A DNA stretch of 64,000 nt, from contig JAGFCA010000020.1 of NCBI GenBank assembly GCA_022394755.1, forward strand, positions 123,582 to 187,581, written 5' to 3'. The notes beneath the pieces are model-generated. The model did no database searches, was not told the DNA's origin, and saw only the letters and a list, made by a program, of their open reading frames with translations. The position numbers and the translations under genes were made by a program. This DNA comes from Candidatus Poribacteria bacterium. Its GTDB lineage: Bacteria > Poribacteria > WGA-4E > WGA-3G. Positions within the stretch are counted from its first letter, which is position 1. The number at the start of each line of letters is the position of its first letter. Below are positions 18,015-26,601 of this stretch, piece after piece.

Positions 18015-19265
18015 ATGAATTTGACAACTATCATTAAAGTAAATGTCTTTGTTATCGTATGTGGACTGATGCTATCCTCTATCTCAGGTTGTACACGCGA
18101 TCCTGATTTACCTAATGACGTGTTATTGGAAGGACCAATTGATCCAAGTATTGTAGAATCTACTACAAAATTTGGATTTAATTTGTTTAATGAGATAATT
18201 ATATCTAAGCAAAATGAAAATGTCTTTATATCACCTTTTAGTATTTCTGTTGCTGCTGCAATGGCATTAAACGGAGCAGTAGGAGATACAGAACAAGAAA
18301 TGATTAATACACTTCAGTTACAGAATATAGACACAGATGTAATCAATCCTGGATATGCCATATTGCAACAAACACTTCAGGGATCGGACCCTAAAGTCAC
18401 GCTAACAATTGCCAATTCACTATGGGGCAACCAAGAATTTGCCTTTGATTCTGATTATCTTCGACGCAATACGCAATTCTTTGATGCGGAAATAACCTCA
18501 CTGGATTTTAGTGATCCTGGTTCTGTCAATTCTATTAATCATTGGGTGAATGACAGGACAGATGGGAAAATACCTGAGATAATAGATGAGATTTCTACAG
18601 ATGATGTGTTATTCCTTATTAATGCAATCTATTTTAGAGGGAGTTGGCAGACAGAATTTGATCCAGCTAACACACGGGATGGTATGTTCCATTTAACTGA
18701 TGGAAGCAATAAACAAGTTCCAATGATGTTTAGGGAAGATAAATACCCGTTCTTTTACAGTAAAGATTTTCAAGCAGTCAGTCTACCTTATGGTGATGGT
18801 AAAATGGCAATGTACATATTCTTGCCTTCAACTGATTCTGATCTCAACATTTTCTTAGAGAGCTTGAATATAGAGAATTGGGAAGAATGGATTTCACAGT
18901 TTAATGAACAGAAAGTAGGAGTTCGCATTCCAAAGTTTAAACTGGAGTATAAAATTGAACTGAATGAAATCCTAAAGAATATGGGGATGGAAACTGCTTT
19001 TAGTGATACTGAAGCAAATTTCAGCCGAATGGTTTCTACTGAACAAGAATTAACCAGTAATCTCTATATTTCTAAAGTAGAACACAAGGCTTTTATAGAA
19101 GTTAATGAAGAGGGAACAGAAGCAGCAGCAGTGACGGGTATCGGTATTAGTGTTACTTCTTTACCACCTCAATTTACTGTTAACCGTCCATTCTTCTTTG
19201 CAATTCGGGATAACGAAACAGGTACAATATTGTTCATGGGGACTGTAGTAGACCCCTTGGAGTAA
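18015..19265 (+). CDS. serpin-family protease inhibitor, lipoprotein (serpin 2)
   Basis: 416 residues, paralogous to the preceding gene over its whole length. It has its own lipobox (SISGC, C26) and the same serpin landmarks: FGFNLFNEI, NSLWGN, FLINAIYFRGSWQ and NRPFFFAIRDNETG. The hinge EEGTEAAAVT is inhibitory in type. The predicted P1-P1' is Thr-Ser, and the loop is one residue shorter than in serpin 1. This suggests a different target protease, perhaps an elastase-like or subtilisin-like one. Its ribosome binding site (GGAG, just before 18015) and the 36-bp gap indicate co-transcription with serpin 1. Confidence 0.88.
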   Translation: MNLTTIIKVNVFVIVCGLMLSSISGCTRDPDLPNDVLLEGPIDPSIVESTTKFGFNLFNEIIISKQNENVFISPFSISVAAAMALNGAVGDTEQEMINTLQLQNIDTDVINPGYAILQQTLQGSDPKVTLTIANSLWGNQEFAFDSDYLRRNTQFFDAEITSLDFSDPGSVNSINHWVNDRTDGKIPEIIDEISTDDVLFLINAIYFRGSWQTEFDPANTRDGMFHLTDGSNKQVPMMFREDKYPFFYSKDFQAVSLPYGDGKMAMYIFLPSTDSDLNIFLESLNIENWEEWISQFNEQKVGVRIPKFKLEYKIELNEILKNMGMETAFSDTEANFSRMVSTEQELTSNLYISKVEHKAFIEVNEEGTEAAAVTGIGISVTSLPPQFTVNRPFFFAIRDNETGTILFMGTVVDPLE

Positions 19266-19314
19266 TTTTAATTGTTTACCTTCCGAATTTTCCATCGTTG
19301 TGGTAACCAAGAAT

Positions 19315-20265
19315 ATGTCATCAGTGATACATAGAGGCATTTGCCAGACGTTAAAGATAAAGTATATTGCTACCATTCTATTGTTTATCACACCGTTTAC
19401 TGTGTTGGCTTCTTGGAAAAAAGGTGAGAGTGAACATTTTCGTGTATACTATCAACATGGCATTGTAGATTCTGCATCAATACTTCAAATTGCTGAAATC
19501 TTCTATGCCGAGGTGCCGCGGATTACCCGTTATATCTCAGATGAAAAAATAGAAATAAAAGTATGTGATACACCAAAGGCATTTCAAGCCTCCATTCATG
19601 CTCCAATACAGGATTGGGCAGTAGGGTGTGCCTTCCCGCTTAGTCGAAGGATTATTATTCAAAATCCCAGTCAGATAACTCAAGCGAAACTTCAAGTTGC
19701 TCAAGTGCTTCGTCATGAAATAGCACATGTTCTCTTTGGACAATACACCCAGAAAGCGGGTAAAGGTGTACCGTTATGGTTTGTTGAAGGAATTGCTATT
19801 CATCTGGCTAAAGAATGGGTTCCCAGTCGACACGAAACTTTATTAAAGCATGTGTTCTCAAAATCAATTATACCACTACATCAACTTACCGATAAATTTC
19901 CAACTTTACATACGGGAGCAGACCTTGCTTATGCCCAAAGTCAAGATGCATTACGTTGGTTTGTTCAAGTATACGGAATTGAAAGCCTATGGACAATCAT
20001 TGATCGGTTACATAACGGAATGGACCTTAATAGTGCTTTTGAAGCCGTATTAGGTTATAATCTGGAAGTGTTTGATAAACTTTGGCAAGAATCTCTACCA
20101 CAACGGTACCATTGGGCATCTTTTCTCTCAAGTTCCTATGTTTTCTGGGCTGGTCTTGGAGGTTTGTTTATACTAAGTTATTTTATTTGTTGGAATCGTA
20201 GGCGTAAACAACTTAATCAACTTACTGAGCAGGAGAACACTATTGATCCGTTTTTTAGAGAATAA
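19315..20265 (+). CDS. membrane-anchored zinc metalloprotease (peptidase MA-like)
   Basis: 316 residues from the ATG at 19315; an in-frame GTG at 19300 adds five. A signal peptide or N-terminal anchor (about 16-33) is followed by an extracytoplasmic domain with VLRHEIAHVLFG: the HExxH zinc motif (about H134, E135, H138) and a likely third ligand Glu in WFVEGIA about 20 residues on. This matches peptidase-MA-like gluzincins. A transmembrane helix lies near 276-296 (YVFWAGLGGLFILSYFICW), with a short cytoplasmic tail. It follows two serpins, so protease and inhibitors may form a functional set, although serpins normally inhibit serine or cysteine proteases and not metalloproteases. Confidence 0.75.
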   Translation: MSSVIHRGICQTLKIKYIATILLFITPFTVLASWKKGESEHFRVYYQHGIVDSASILQIAEIFYAEVPRITRYISDEKIEIKVCDTPKAFQASIHAPIQDWAVGCAFPLSRRIIIQNPSQITQAKLQVAQVLRHEIAHVLFGQYTQKAGKGVPLWFVEGIAIHLAKEWVPSRHETLLKHVFSKSIIPLHQLTDKFPTLHTGADLAYAQSQDALRWFVQVYGIESLWTIIDRLHNGMDLNSAFEAVLGYNLEVFDKLWQESLPQRYHWASFLSSSYVFWAGLGGLFILSYFICWNRRRKQLNQLTEQENTIDPFFRE

Positions 20266-20267
20266 TT

Positions 20268-21245
20268 ATGAATAGTACATTAGTTTTTGCTATTGTGATG
20301 CTAACCATTTTTCCTTTATATGTTTCTTCCCAAACTAATGATCTTACAGAATCTCCAAATCAAATTTCACGAAATGGACATGTGATCCAGTTACCTGAAC
20401 AAGGAACTGTATATATTGTTTCAGATTTACATGCCCATTGGAACGATTTTAATCAATGGCTGGGACAAACCCAACTCATTGAAAGAATTAAAGCCGGTGA
20501 GGATGTTTATGGAGTTATGCTGGGTGATTCAATAGATTATAAACCTAACGAACGTCCAAAACCTCCTTATGGGGATTTACAGATCGTTAATCGGGTAATT
20601 GAATTACAACAGCAACTTGGTGAGAATGGTAAGAGGTTAATTTACATTCGAGGTAATCATGAATATGCTGCAGCAGAGGCATATGCTATGTTGAAAAGTG
20701 CTGGGATGACGGAGTTAAATCGTCCCGCATATATACGGAAATTGTACAATGGAGCAACAGGGAGTTATTACAGACAATTTAATTTCATTGAACGCATGAA
20801 TGATACGCATTACGATTTTCTAATAAATCTCCCTACAGTAGTAGTTGGGAAGAATGGTTTAGTTGCTGTTCATGCTGGTCCAGCACAGTCTATTGACAGT
20901 TTAGCAGATCTTGTTAAACCGAGTCAAAAAACTCTTGACGAGATTCTTTGGAATCGTCCTAAAATTACAAGGATCGGTGGATATACATTTCAACAAACAA
21001 AGAATTTTTTGAAAGCAATCAACGGAAGTTTTCTTATCGTCGGACATACCCCCATCAGTTATTTTCCACCTGAAACTATCAGAGATAGTGTAGCACGTTT
21101 AGATGGGAAACAGTTAATATTTTCCACTGGATACGGGGGACTGCGAGGTGGACAAACCTATATTGAGATAGATTTGTCTAAGACATACAACTCCGTTGAT
21201 GAACTGAAGTCAGGTGTGAATATCCACCGACTCTACCCAAAATAA
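20268..21245 (+). CDS. exported metallophosphoesterase (calcineurin-like, PPP type)
   Basis: 325 residues beginning with a signal peptide (to about 21). The metal-binding motifs of the PPP superfamily are intact and in order: SDLHAH (D53, H55), GDSID (from G86), RGNHE (128-132), VHAGP and VGHTP near the end. Related enzymes act as protein phosphatases or dinucleoside-tetraphosphatases. Export makes a periplasmic nucleotide or phosphoprotein phosphatase more likely here. The ATG starts 2 bp after the previous stop and the gene ends 1 bp before the TPR gene, so all three are co-transcribed. Confidence 0.82.
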   Translation: MNSTLVFAIVMLTIFPLYVSSQTNDLTESPNQISRNGHVIQLPEQGTVYIVSDLHAHWNDFNQWLGQTQLIERIKAGEDVYGVMLGDSIDYKPNERPKPPYGDLQIVNRVIELQQQLGENGKRLIYIRGNHEYAAAEAYAMLKSAGMTELNRPAYIRKLYNGATGSYYRQFNFIERMNDTHYDFLINLPTVVVGKNGLVAVHAGPAQSIDSLADLVKPSQKTLDEILWNRPKITRIGGYTFQQTKNFLKAINGSFLIVGHTPISYFPPETIRDSVARLDGKQLIFSTGYGGLRGGQTYIEIDLSKTYNSVDELKSGVNIHRLYPK

Positions 21246-21246
21246 A

Positions 21247-22152
21247 ATGCGTACATTAATTTATATAATGACACCGGTCTTGATCCTGACTTTTGTCATC
21301 GCTACACGTTATGTTACTTGGGATAAATTAAAAGGTGTAGATGAAGAAAGTAAAGCCTATAAACATTTTACTGATGCTGCACACTTCTTACAAGAGGAAG
21401 AAAGACATAAAGCTCTTCAGGCGTTATCTTTGGCAATACAGGATGATCCGAATTATGCTGAGGCATACATACAGAGAGGATTAATTAAATTCCAATTACA
21501 ACAATATAACGAAGCAATTGCTGATTATACACAAACAATATCTTTAAAGAGATATTATGCTGATGCTTTTGCTGGTCGTGGAGATGTATACTATGCCTTA
21601 AAGAATTTACCAAAAGCTCTTGATGATTATTCCGCATCTTTAAAGTCGAGAAGAAGTGCACAGATTTTTACGAAAAGAGCAAAATGTTATATTGATTCAG
21701 GTAGAATTGACGAAGCGATTGATGATTATACCTATATCATTAAACGGCGTCCAACAGCCATTGCATACTACAATCGAGGAAAGGCGTATTATAAAAAATA
21801 TCTCTCTGTGAATGATGAACAAATTGCACAACTTGCAATAAGAGATTTTGATAAGAGTATTGAAATGCAACCCCTTTTTGCATTATCGTTCTATCATCGG
21901 GGTGATGTCTATAGGAATTTGGGGCAGTTTGAACTAAAAACAGAAAATTATATTCAGACAATTGACCTGCTGACTGATGCATTAACGAATTGGAAATCTG
22001 AGACTTATTTACAAATACCCGTTTTATTGTGGCGTGCAGTCGTTTATAATAAACACAATCAAACCGAAGAAGCTAAGAATGATATTGTCAAGATCTATGA
22101 ATTGTACACAGAATATTATTTGAAAAAAGCTGTGATTTCTGATATACTATAA
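21247..22152 (+). CDS. membrane-anchored TPR protein
   Basis: 301 residues. A single N-terminal transmembrane helix (about 3-20) anchors about five to six tetratricopeptide repeats. Clear ones begin near residues 55, 75, 109, 142 and 176, with the usual A-x-x-x-R-G and Y-x-x-A-I-x-D-Y positions (for example YNEAIADYTQTISL). TPRs bind other proteins, so an envelope scaffold is likely. It starts 1 bp after the phosphoesterase gene and is followed 44 bp later by the microcompartment shell gene. Confidence 0.75.
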   Translation: MRTLIYIMTPVLILTFVIATRYVTWDKLKGVDEESKAYKHFTDAAHFLQEEERHKALQALSLAIQDDPNYAEAYIQRGLIKFQLQQYNEAIADYTQTISLKRYYADAFAGRGDVYYALKNLPKALDDYSASLKSRRSAQIFTKRAKCYIDSGRIDEAIDDYTYIIKRRPTAIAYYNRGKAYYKKYLSVNDEQIAQLAIRDFDKSIEMQPLFALSFYHRGDVYRNLGQFELKTENYIQTIDLLTDALTNWKSETYLQIPVLLWRAVVYNKHNQTEEAKNDIVKIYELYTEYYLKKAVISDIL

Positions 22153-22196
22153 ATGGGATTAGACTATATATTTCCGAGGAGGATACAAGGTAAAAA

Positions 22197-22472
22197 ATGA
22201 TAGGTGAAGCATTAGGTTTAGTAGAAACAAAAGGTTTGGTTGGTAGTATTGAAGCAGCAGATGCGATGGTAAAAGCAGCAAATGTACGGTTGGTAGGATA
22301 CCAACAAGTCGGTGGCGGATTAGTTACTGTGATGGTTCGTGGAGATGTAGGTGCTGTTAAAGCGGCAACCGATGTAGGTGCTGAAGCTGCTGCACGTGTA
22401 GGTGAAGTTGTTTCAGTTCATGTGATTCCCCGACCACACGCCGATGTAGAAACTATTCTACCCAAACAATAA
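22197..22472 (+). CDS. bacterial microcompartment shell protein (BMC-H, PduA/EutM type)
   Basis: 91 residues, a single BMC domain of normal length for the hexamer-forming shell protein. It shows the family sequence [20 protein letters not shown], the edge motif [13 protein letters not shown] and [18 protein letters not shown]; the C-terminal tail has HVIPRPH, typical of PduA/EutM. Hexamers tile the facets of a protein organelle, and their central pores admit small polar substrates. AGGAGG (22177-22182) and AAGG (22187-22190) precede the ATG. The next two genes encode a PduL and a flavoprotein-like protein. No pentamer (BMC-P), trimer (BMC-T) or aldehyde dehydrogenase gene is in the window, so a complete shell needs genes elsewhere. 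Confidence 0.95.
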   Translation: MIGEALGLVETKGLVGSIEAADAMVKAANVRLVGYQQVGGGLVTVMVRGDVGAVKAATDVGAEAAARVGEVVSVHVIPRPHADVETILPKQ

Positions 22473-22499
22473 TCATTCCTTGTTGATCCTTTGGAATGA
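22473..22499 (+). other. stem-loop between the shell and pduL genes
   Basis: TCATTCC (22473-22479) and its complement (22493-22499) form a 7-bp stem with a 13-nt loop directly after the shell stop codon. No T run follows, so it is more likely an mRNA-stability or processing hairpin than a terminator. Confidence 0.3.
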
Positions 22500-22532
22500 A
22501 TTCCCTTAATATAAGAGAAAGATATAATTGAA

Positions 22533-23246
22533 ATGCCAGACCAAGACTTAGTCAAGCTAATTACACAGCGGGTAGTCAATCGTCTATCTAACGACAAACC
22601 TTGCAGTGGTTGTGCTTTACGTACTTGTGATGCAGGAAACCGAGCCTGCGATGTGGCTGGATCACAACAGAAAATACCAGTTGGTGTGTCTGCACGACAT
22701 GCCCATGTTACCCAAGAGCATCTTGAAATACTTTATGGTCCTGGACATCAACTTACTGTCTATGCTCCACTGTACCAACCTGAGGCATTTGCTGCAAATG
22801 AAACTGTAACTGTTGTTGGTAAACGGATGCGTGCTATTGAACATGTACGTATCCTCGGTCCAGTGAGAGATTATTCACAAGTTGAGGTCGCCAAGACAGA
22901 AGCAATCCGACTCGGTTTAGACCCGCCTATTCGGGATTCTGGTGATCTTGATGGTGCTGAAGCAATTACTCTAATTGGTCCAGCAGGAAGTGTATATTTA
23001 GAAGAAGGTGCAATCTGTGCATCAAGACATATCCATATGACGCCAGAACAGGCACAGGAATTTGGTCTAACCGAAAGTGATCGTGTGAAAATTCGGATTC
23101 CTGGTGAACGAGCTCTAACTTTTGAGAACATACGACCAAAAATACATGAATCCTACGTACTACAAATGCATCTTGACACTGATGATTCTAATGCCGCTGG
23201 ATTGAAAGGTGGCGAAGCTGTTGAACTGGTACGTGACGAAGTATGA
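22533..23246 (+). CDS. pduL: phosphate propanoyltransferase/acyltransferase PduL
   Basis: 237 residues. PduL converts acyl-CoA plus phosphate to acyl-phosphate plus CoA inside microcompartments, recycling CoA for the aldehyde dehydrogenase. Zinc-binding motifs are intact: SARHAH (H56, H58), SRHIH (H166, H168) and MHLDTDDSNA (H213). Residues 3-18 (DQDLVKLITQRVVNRL) form an amphipathic helix like a BMC encapsulation peptide. Between it and the catalytic domain lies an unusual cysteine cluster, C24-x2-C27-x4-C32-x6-C39, inside a short linker; ordinary PduL lacks this, and it could hold a metal or Fe-S centre or form disulfides. The stop overlaps the start of the next gene by 4 bp. Confidence 0.92.
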   Translation: MPDQDLVKLITQRVVNRLSNDKPCSGCALRTCDAGNRACDVAGSQQKIPVGVSARHAHVTQEHLEILYGPGHQLTVYAPLYQPEAFAANETVTVVGKRMRAIEHVRILGPVRDYSQVEVAKTEAIRLGLDPPIRDSGDLDGAEAITLIGPAGSVYLEEGAICASRHIHMTPEQAQEFGLTESDRVKIRIPGERALTFENIRPKIHESYVLQMHLDTDDSNAAGLKGGEAVELVRDEV

Positions 23247-23986
23247 AACCAGAACAGATTGATCAAATTGAGAGAATTGTTAAAGATATACTACAATCCC
23301 GGATCCCTGAATTTCAACCCACCCCTAAGAGTCTTCTTGTAATTCTTGGTGCAACTCAAAAACCTTTAGATACTATATTTCAGCAACTCACCAAATGTAG
23401 ACAGGATGGTTGGAGAATACAGGTAATTCTATCTGAACTTGCTACGAAGGTAATAGACATTAATTCTTTAGAAATACAGTTGGGTGAAGACAAGATTATT
23501 AGAGAAGAAGATTTAACAGATATTCCAAGTGTTGTTGAAAGTTCATCTGTAGTTCTTTTACCTGCTATTTCTTACCCTATGGTTGGAAAACTTGCTTTAA
23601 GGTTAGTTGATACACCATCTACATATTTAGTGTATCACGCGCTTTGTCAAGGGAAACAGGTTGTTGCATCAACAAATGATTTAATTACAAGAAAACATTA
23701 TTTTGAGAAAGAAATACAAACACTCGATAAAATTGATGAGGAGCATGTAAACACGTTATCCGGTTTTGGCGTTATATGGGTGACAGAAGATATGATCTCT
23801 GAGACGATTCGTGATGCCGATATGTCCTATAAGGTGTTCACACAATCACCTATCATTAGTGCTTCACTCATTGACAACCTTGCTCTAAATGTTAGGGAAC
23901 TGGTGTACAGGTATCCAACAATCGTTACACCTTTGGCACGGGACTATGCAAAAAAACGTGGGATAGATCTTGTTAGTAAACAGTAA
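23243..23986 (+). CDS. flavoprotein-like BMC-associated protein with possible encapsulation helix
   Basis: 247 residues. The N-terminus (residues 3-21, PEQIDQIERIVKDILQSRI) is an amphipathic helix resembling BMC targeting peptides, followed by a short Pro-rich linker and a Rossmann-like alpha/beta domain (SLLVILGATQK, VVLLPAISYPMVGKLA). The C-terminus carries TPLARDYAKKRGIDLV, a motif I associate with BMC-locus proteins of the Pfam Flavoprotein group. In several BMC loci such proteins are fused to encapsulation peptides and thought to work in redox or cofactor recycling in the lumen. Assignment is moderate because no clear FMN-binding signature is visible. It overlaps pduL by 4 bp (ATGA). Confidence 0.55.
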   Translation: MKPEQIDQIERIVKDILQSRIPEFQPTPKSLLVILGATQKPLDTIFQQLTKCRQDGWRIQVILSELATKVIDINSLEIQLGEDKIIREEDLTDIPSVVESSSVVLLPAISYPMVGKLALRLVDTPSTYLVYHALCQGKQVVASTNDLITRKHYFEKEIQTLDKIDEEHVNTLSGFGVIWVTEDMISETIRDADMSYKVFTQSPIISASLIDNLALNVRELVYRYPTIVTPLARDYAKKRGIDLVSKQ

Positions 23987-24347
23987 GACAGACAACAGAT
24001 TAATAATATCACATATTTCATACCGTATAGAAATCTCAGCAATTGGTAGATTGTAAAATAAAATAATTTGAAGAAAATGATATATTGTGCAACTAAGTAT
24101 ACATAACCCGTTTAAACATAATGATTGTACATATTTAAACCCTTGACAATTGTTAATAAGTAATTGTATCATGTTTCATATATTAGGTAGATAATTACAA
24201 GAAAAATACAATTGTTCATCTTTTTGTGGTAAGGAAATTAAACGATAATTCTCACATATTATTTTATAGAAGAGTTAATAAATACCTACTTATATAAGAT
24301 CGAACTTGCTATATAAGTTATGAGTTATTACATGGGAGGAACGCAGG
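23987..24347. other. leader region before the Ser/Arg-rich exported protein
   Basis: No gene seen. AT-rich, with a promoter at 24143-24172 and a leader of about 170 nt to the ATG at 24348. Confidence 0.4.
24143..24172 (+). promoter_or_regulatory. sigma70-type promoter for the exported Ser/Arg-rich protein
   Basis: TTGACA (24143-24148), 18-bp spacer, TATCAT (24167-24172), with the -35 perfect and one mismatch in the -10. It is the best match in this intergenic region. Confidence 0.5.
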
Positions 24348-25904
24348 ATGAACCGAATATTAACTAACACGATTACAGGACTCCTCATTTGCTTGCTTTT
24401 TGGATCATTGACTGCAGTGAGTTTTGCCGATTACGGATATTACGCTGACCGGTTGAGCCGTGAACATAGGGTTGCAAATGATGTTGATGAATGGATTGAA
24501 CGAGGAAATGCTACAATTACATCAAGTCCGATATTTGAAGATGGAATGCGTCTTACCGCTTGGGCAAATACACCCGAGGATACAGAAAATTACGAATTTG
24601 CAATAGCAAGTGGTGTGTATTTATTTGAAATTCCTCGTGGGGCACAGTCTATAGAAGTTTTAGTTCGTTATAAAGGTGAACCAAATCAACTTGAAATTGA
24701 CGATTATTATGAACCAATTGCCGGACGTGTGTGGATTCGAAATATAAAAAGAGAATCAACACGCAACGGTTATAATGACCAGAATGCGGCTGAAACAAGA
24801 TACGGTGACACTTTTTTACTTCGAGCAAAAAATCGCTCCGAATCTATTAAAATTCCTGTTGCTGGGCATGTAGACAATGGCTGGATGGAACTTCATGTGG
24901 TTGCTGAAGGTGGAGAACAGCTGGATATTGAATATATTGAAGTATCTTCATATCGAAGAGCCCCCAAAGTTCGCGTAATTCAGCATTATACACCATCTTA
25001 TAGATGGCGTCCTTGGAATAGATATACCTACCTATATTTCTATGATGGTCCAGTGTTCTACTCATCCGGCTATAATACATACCGGTGTTGGAGTTATCCA
25101 GTTTACGACCATAACTATCTATCAATTCGAACCTATTATGGTGGATACTTAGGTCGCTACCGTACTTACTATCCGACTCGTTATTCGTATTATCATTCAC
25201 CATACTATGCAGGATATGGTCGAACAGTACCAGTCTATACTAAACGGACTCAGTTAAATAGGTGGAGCGAAAAACATGAAGCTACTCGGAAGCAGTATTC
25301 TCGAAGTCGATTGGCTGTTTCTCCTCGTACTTCAGATCGGACTCAAATTCAAAATAATGTTCGTGTTGTCATAGATAATCATCGAAGACAAGCCCCTGCA
25401 CCAACTGAACGTGTTTCTCGTTCTTCTATGATATCTCAAAGAAAAAGAACTACCGCAACTTCATCGGCACAACGGTATAATAACGTCGCTCGAACATACA
25501 GTAGTCGTTCTCGATCTACTCAGACTTCAAATTATAGTAGACAACGAGCGTTATTGAATTCGCGAACAAGTTCAAGTGTGAATAGAAGTAATATTTCTTC
25601 AAGCAGGACATCCCAACCGTATAGAAGGTCGGTATCTTCCTCAACTCGAACCAGTTCTTCATCCAGTTCGCAACTTCGTAGTAGTAGTTCACGATCACAA
25701 CGCGCTTCGACTGTTACACGACCAAGTACAACACAGAAAAGAACAGCACAAAGGTCATCAAGGGTTTCATCATCAAGTTCTCGTACAAGACCAACTACGA
25801 CCACACGGTCTTCATCAAGTTCAAGTAGTTCTAAGAGTGACGATGATGACGATGACAATAATAGCCGAAGTAAGACAACGGAGCGGACAAGGCGAAGACG
25901 CTAA
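24348..25904 (+). CDS. exported protein with tyrosine-rich middle and long Ser/Arg low-complexity tail
   Basis: 518 residues with a signal peptide (1-27). Residues 30-215 form a soluble beta-rich domain with aromatic and acidic residues. Residues 216-310 are Tyr/Pro/Arg-rich (WRPWNRYTYLYFYDG type). From about 340 to 518 the protein is a repetitive Ser/Arg/Thr tail with Ser tracts, a DDDDDDD run near 500 and a final RTRRRR. A GGGAGG ribosome binding site precedes the ATG. I do not recognise a family. The tail looks intrinsically disordered and would bind anionic surfaces or polymers after export; that is inference from composition. Confidence 0.6.
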   Translation: MNRILTNTITGLLICLLFGSLTAVSFADYGYYADRLSREHRVANDVDEWIERGNATITSSPIFEDGMRLTAWANTPEDTENYEFAIASGVYLFEIPRGAQSIEVLVRYKGEPNQLEIDDYYEPIAGRVWIRNIKRESTRNGYNDQNAAETRYGDTFLLRAKNRSESIKIPVAGHVDNGWMELHVVAEGGEQLDIEYIEVSSYRRAPKVRVIQHYTPSYRWRPWNRYTYLYFYDGPVFYSSGYNTYRCWSYPVYDHNYLSIRTYYGGYLGRYRTYYPTRYSYYHSPYYAGYGRTVPVYTKRTQLNRWSEKHEATRKQYSRSRLAVSPRTSDRTQIQNNVRVVIDNHRRQAPAPTERVSRSSMISQRKRTTATSSAQRYNNVARTYSSRSRSTQTSNYSRQRALLNSRTSSSVNRSNISSSRTSQPYRRSVSSSTRTSSSSSSQLRSSSSRSQRASTVTRPSTTQKRTAQRSSRVSSSSSRTRPTTTTRSSSSSSSSKSDDDDDDNNSRSKTTERTRRRR

Positions 25905-25938
25905 TTTTTACTTCAACATTATTAATTTTTGTAATATA

Positions 25939-25970
25939 GATGCCTTGCACAAATATTTGTGTGAGGCATC
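25939..25970 (+). terminator. strong hairpin after the Ser/Arg-rich protein gene
   Basis: GATGCCTTGCACAAAT and ATTTGTGTGAGGCATC form a 16-bp stem with two mismatches (25939-25970) 35 bp after the stop. There is no U-run, so termination is likely but not certain. Confidence 0.45.
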
Positions 25971-26023
25971 GTTAACAATAGTGAAATCTAATTAATACTT
26001 AACGTGAGTGGATCGGTACCTTG

Positions 26024-26584
26024 ATGAAATATATGCGATATTTATTATTTATTTTGATATTGCTTTTGAGTATACAACTAAGTTACGCTAATGAGGTTAA
26101 CTTAGAACAGACATTAAATGAATCGGAGAAATCAGTCAGACTGATTTCTCCAGTTGGGACAATGGTTCGATCCGCTTTTGTCCCTGGATGGGGACAATAT
26201 CACAGTCGGAACTATTTTCGTGGTGGTTTGGTACAACTCGGAATCGTAAGTTCAGTAGTCGGTGCCTATCTTGCACACCAATCATTTTCGTCACATTATG
26301 ATACCTATGTACTAACCGCAAGCAACGAACCTGACGATTCATTTACTGTTTTAGAAAGTTATGACACAGCGAATCAAAAGTATAAACTCCAGATGTTCTT
26401 TATTTATTCAGGAATTGGTTTTTGGGTTTATAGCATCATTGATTCTTATGTTAGTTCAAATTTTTATAATGCCAACTCACAAATTCAATCAATAAAAGAG
26501 GATGCACAACAAATTGAGAAATTGGGGTTACAAGTTGGGATTTCTCCAACTCGGATGTATTTAGGTTTCGCTAAAACCTTTTAA
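26024..26584 (+). CDS. DUF5683-like membrane protein
   Basis: 186 residues. Signal peptide/first helix at about 4-22; a SAFVPGWGQYHSRNY segment follows (about 50-65), the hallmark of DUF5683-like proteins (PGWGQ-x-Y), then two transmembrane stretches near 68-88 and 118-140. The start is taken as the ATG at 26024 rather than the in-frame TTG at 26021. It forms a tight cluster with the next two genes (17 and 53 bp gaps). Role unknown; related proteins are small inner-membrane proteins often near envelope biogenesis genes. Confidence 0.6.
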   Translation: MKYMRYLLFILILLLSIQLSYANEVNLEQTLNESEKSVRLISPVGTMVRSAFVPGWGQYHSRNYFRGGLVQLGIVSSVVGAYLAHQSFSSHYDTYVLTASNEPDDSFTVLESYDTANQKYKLQMFFIYSGIGFWVYSIIDSYVSSNFYNANSQIQSIKEDAQQIEKLGLQVGISPTRMYLGFAKTF

Positions 26585-26601
26585 TTCGGAGCGATATAAT
26601 T

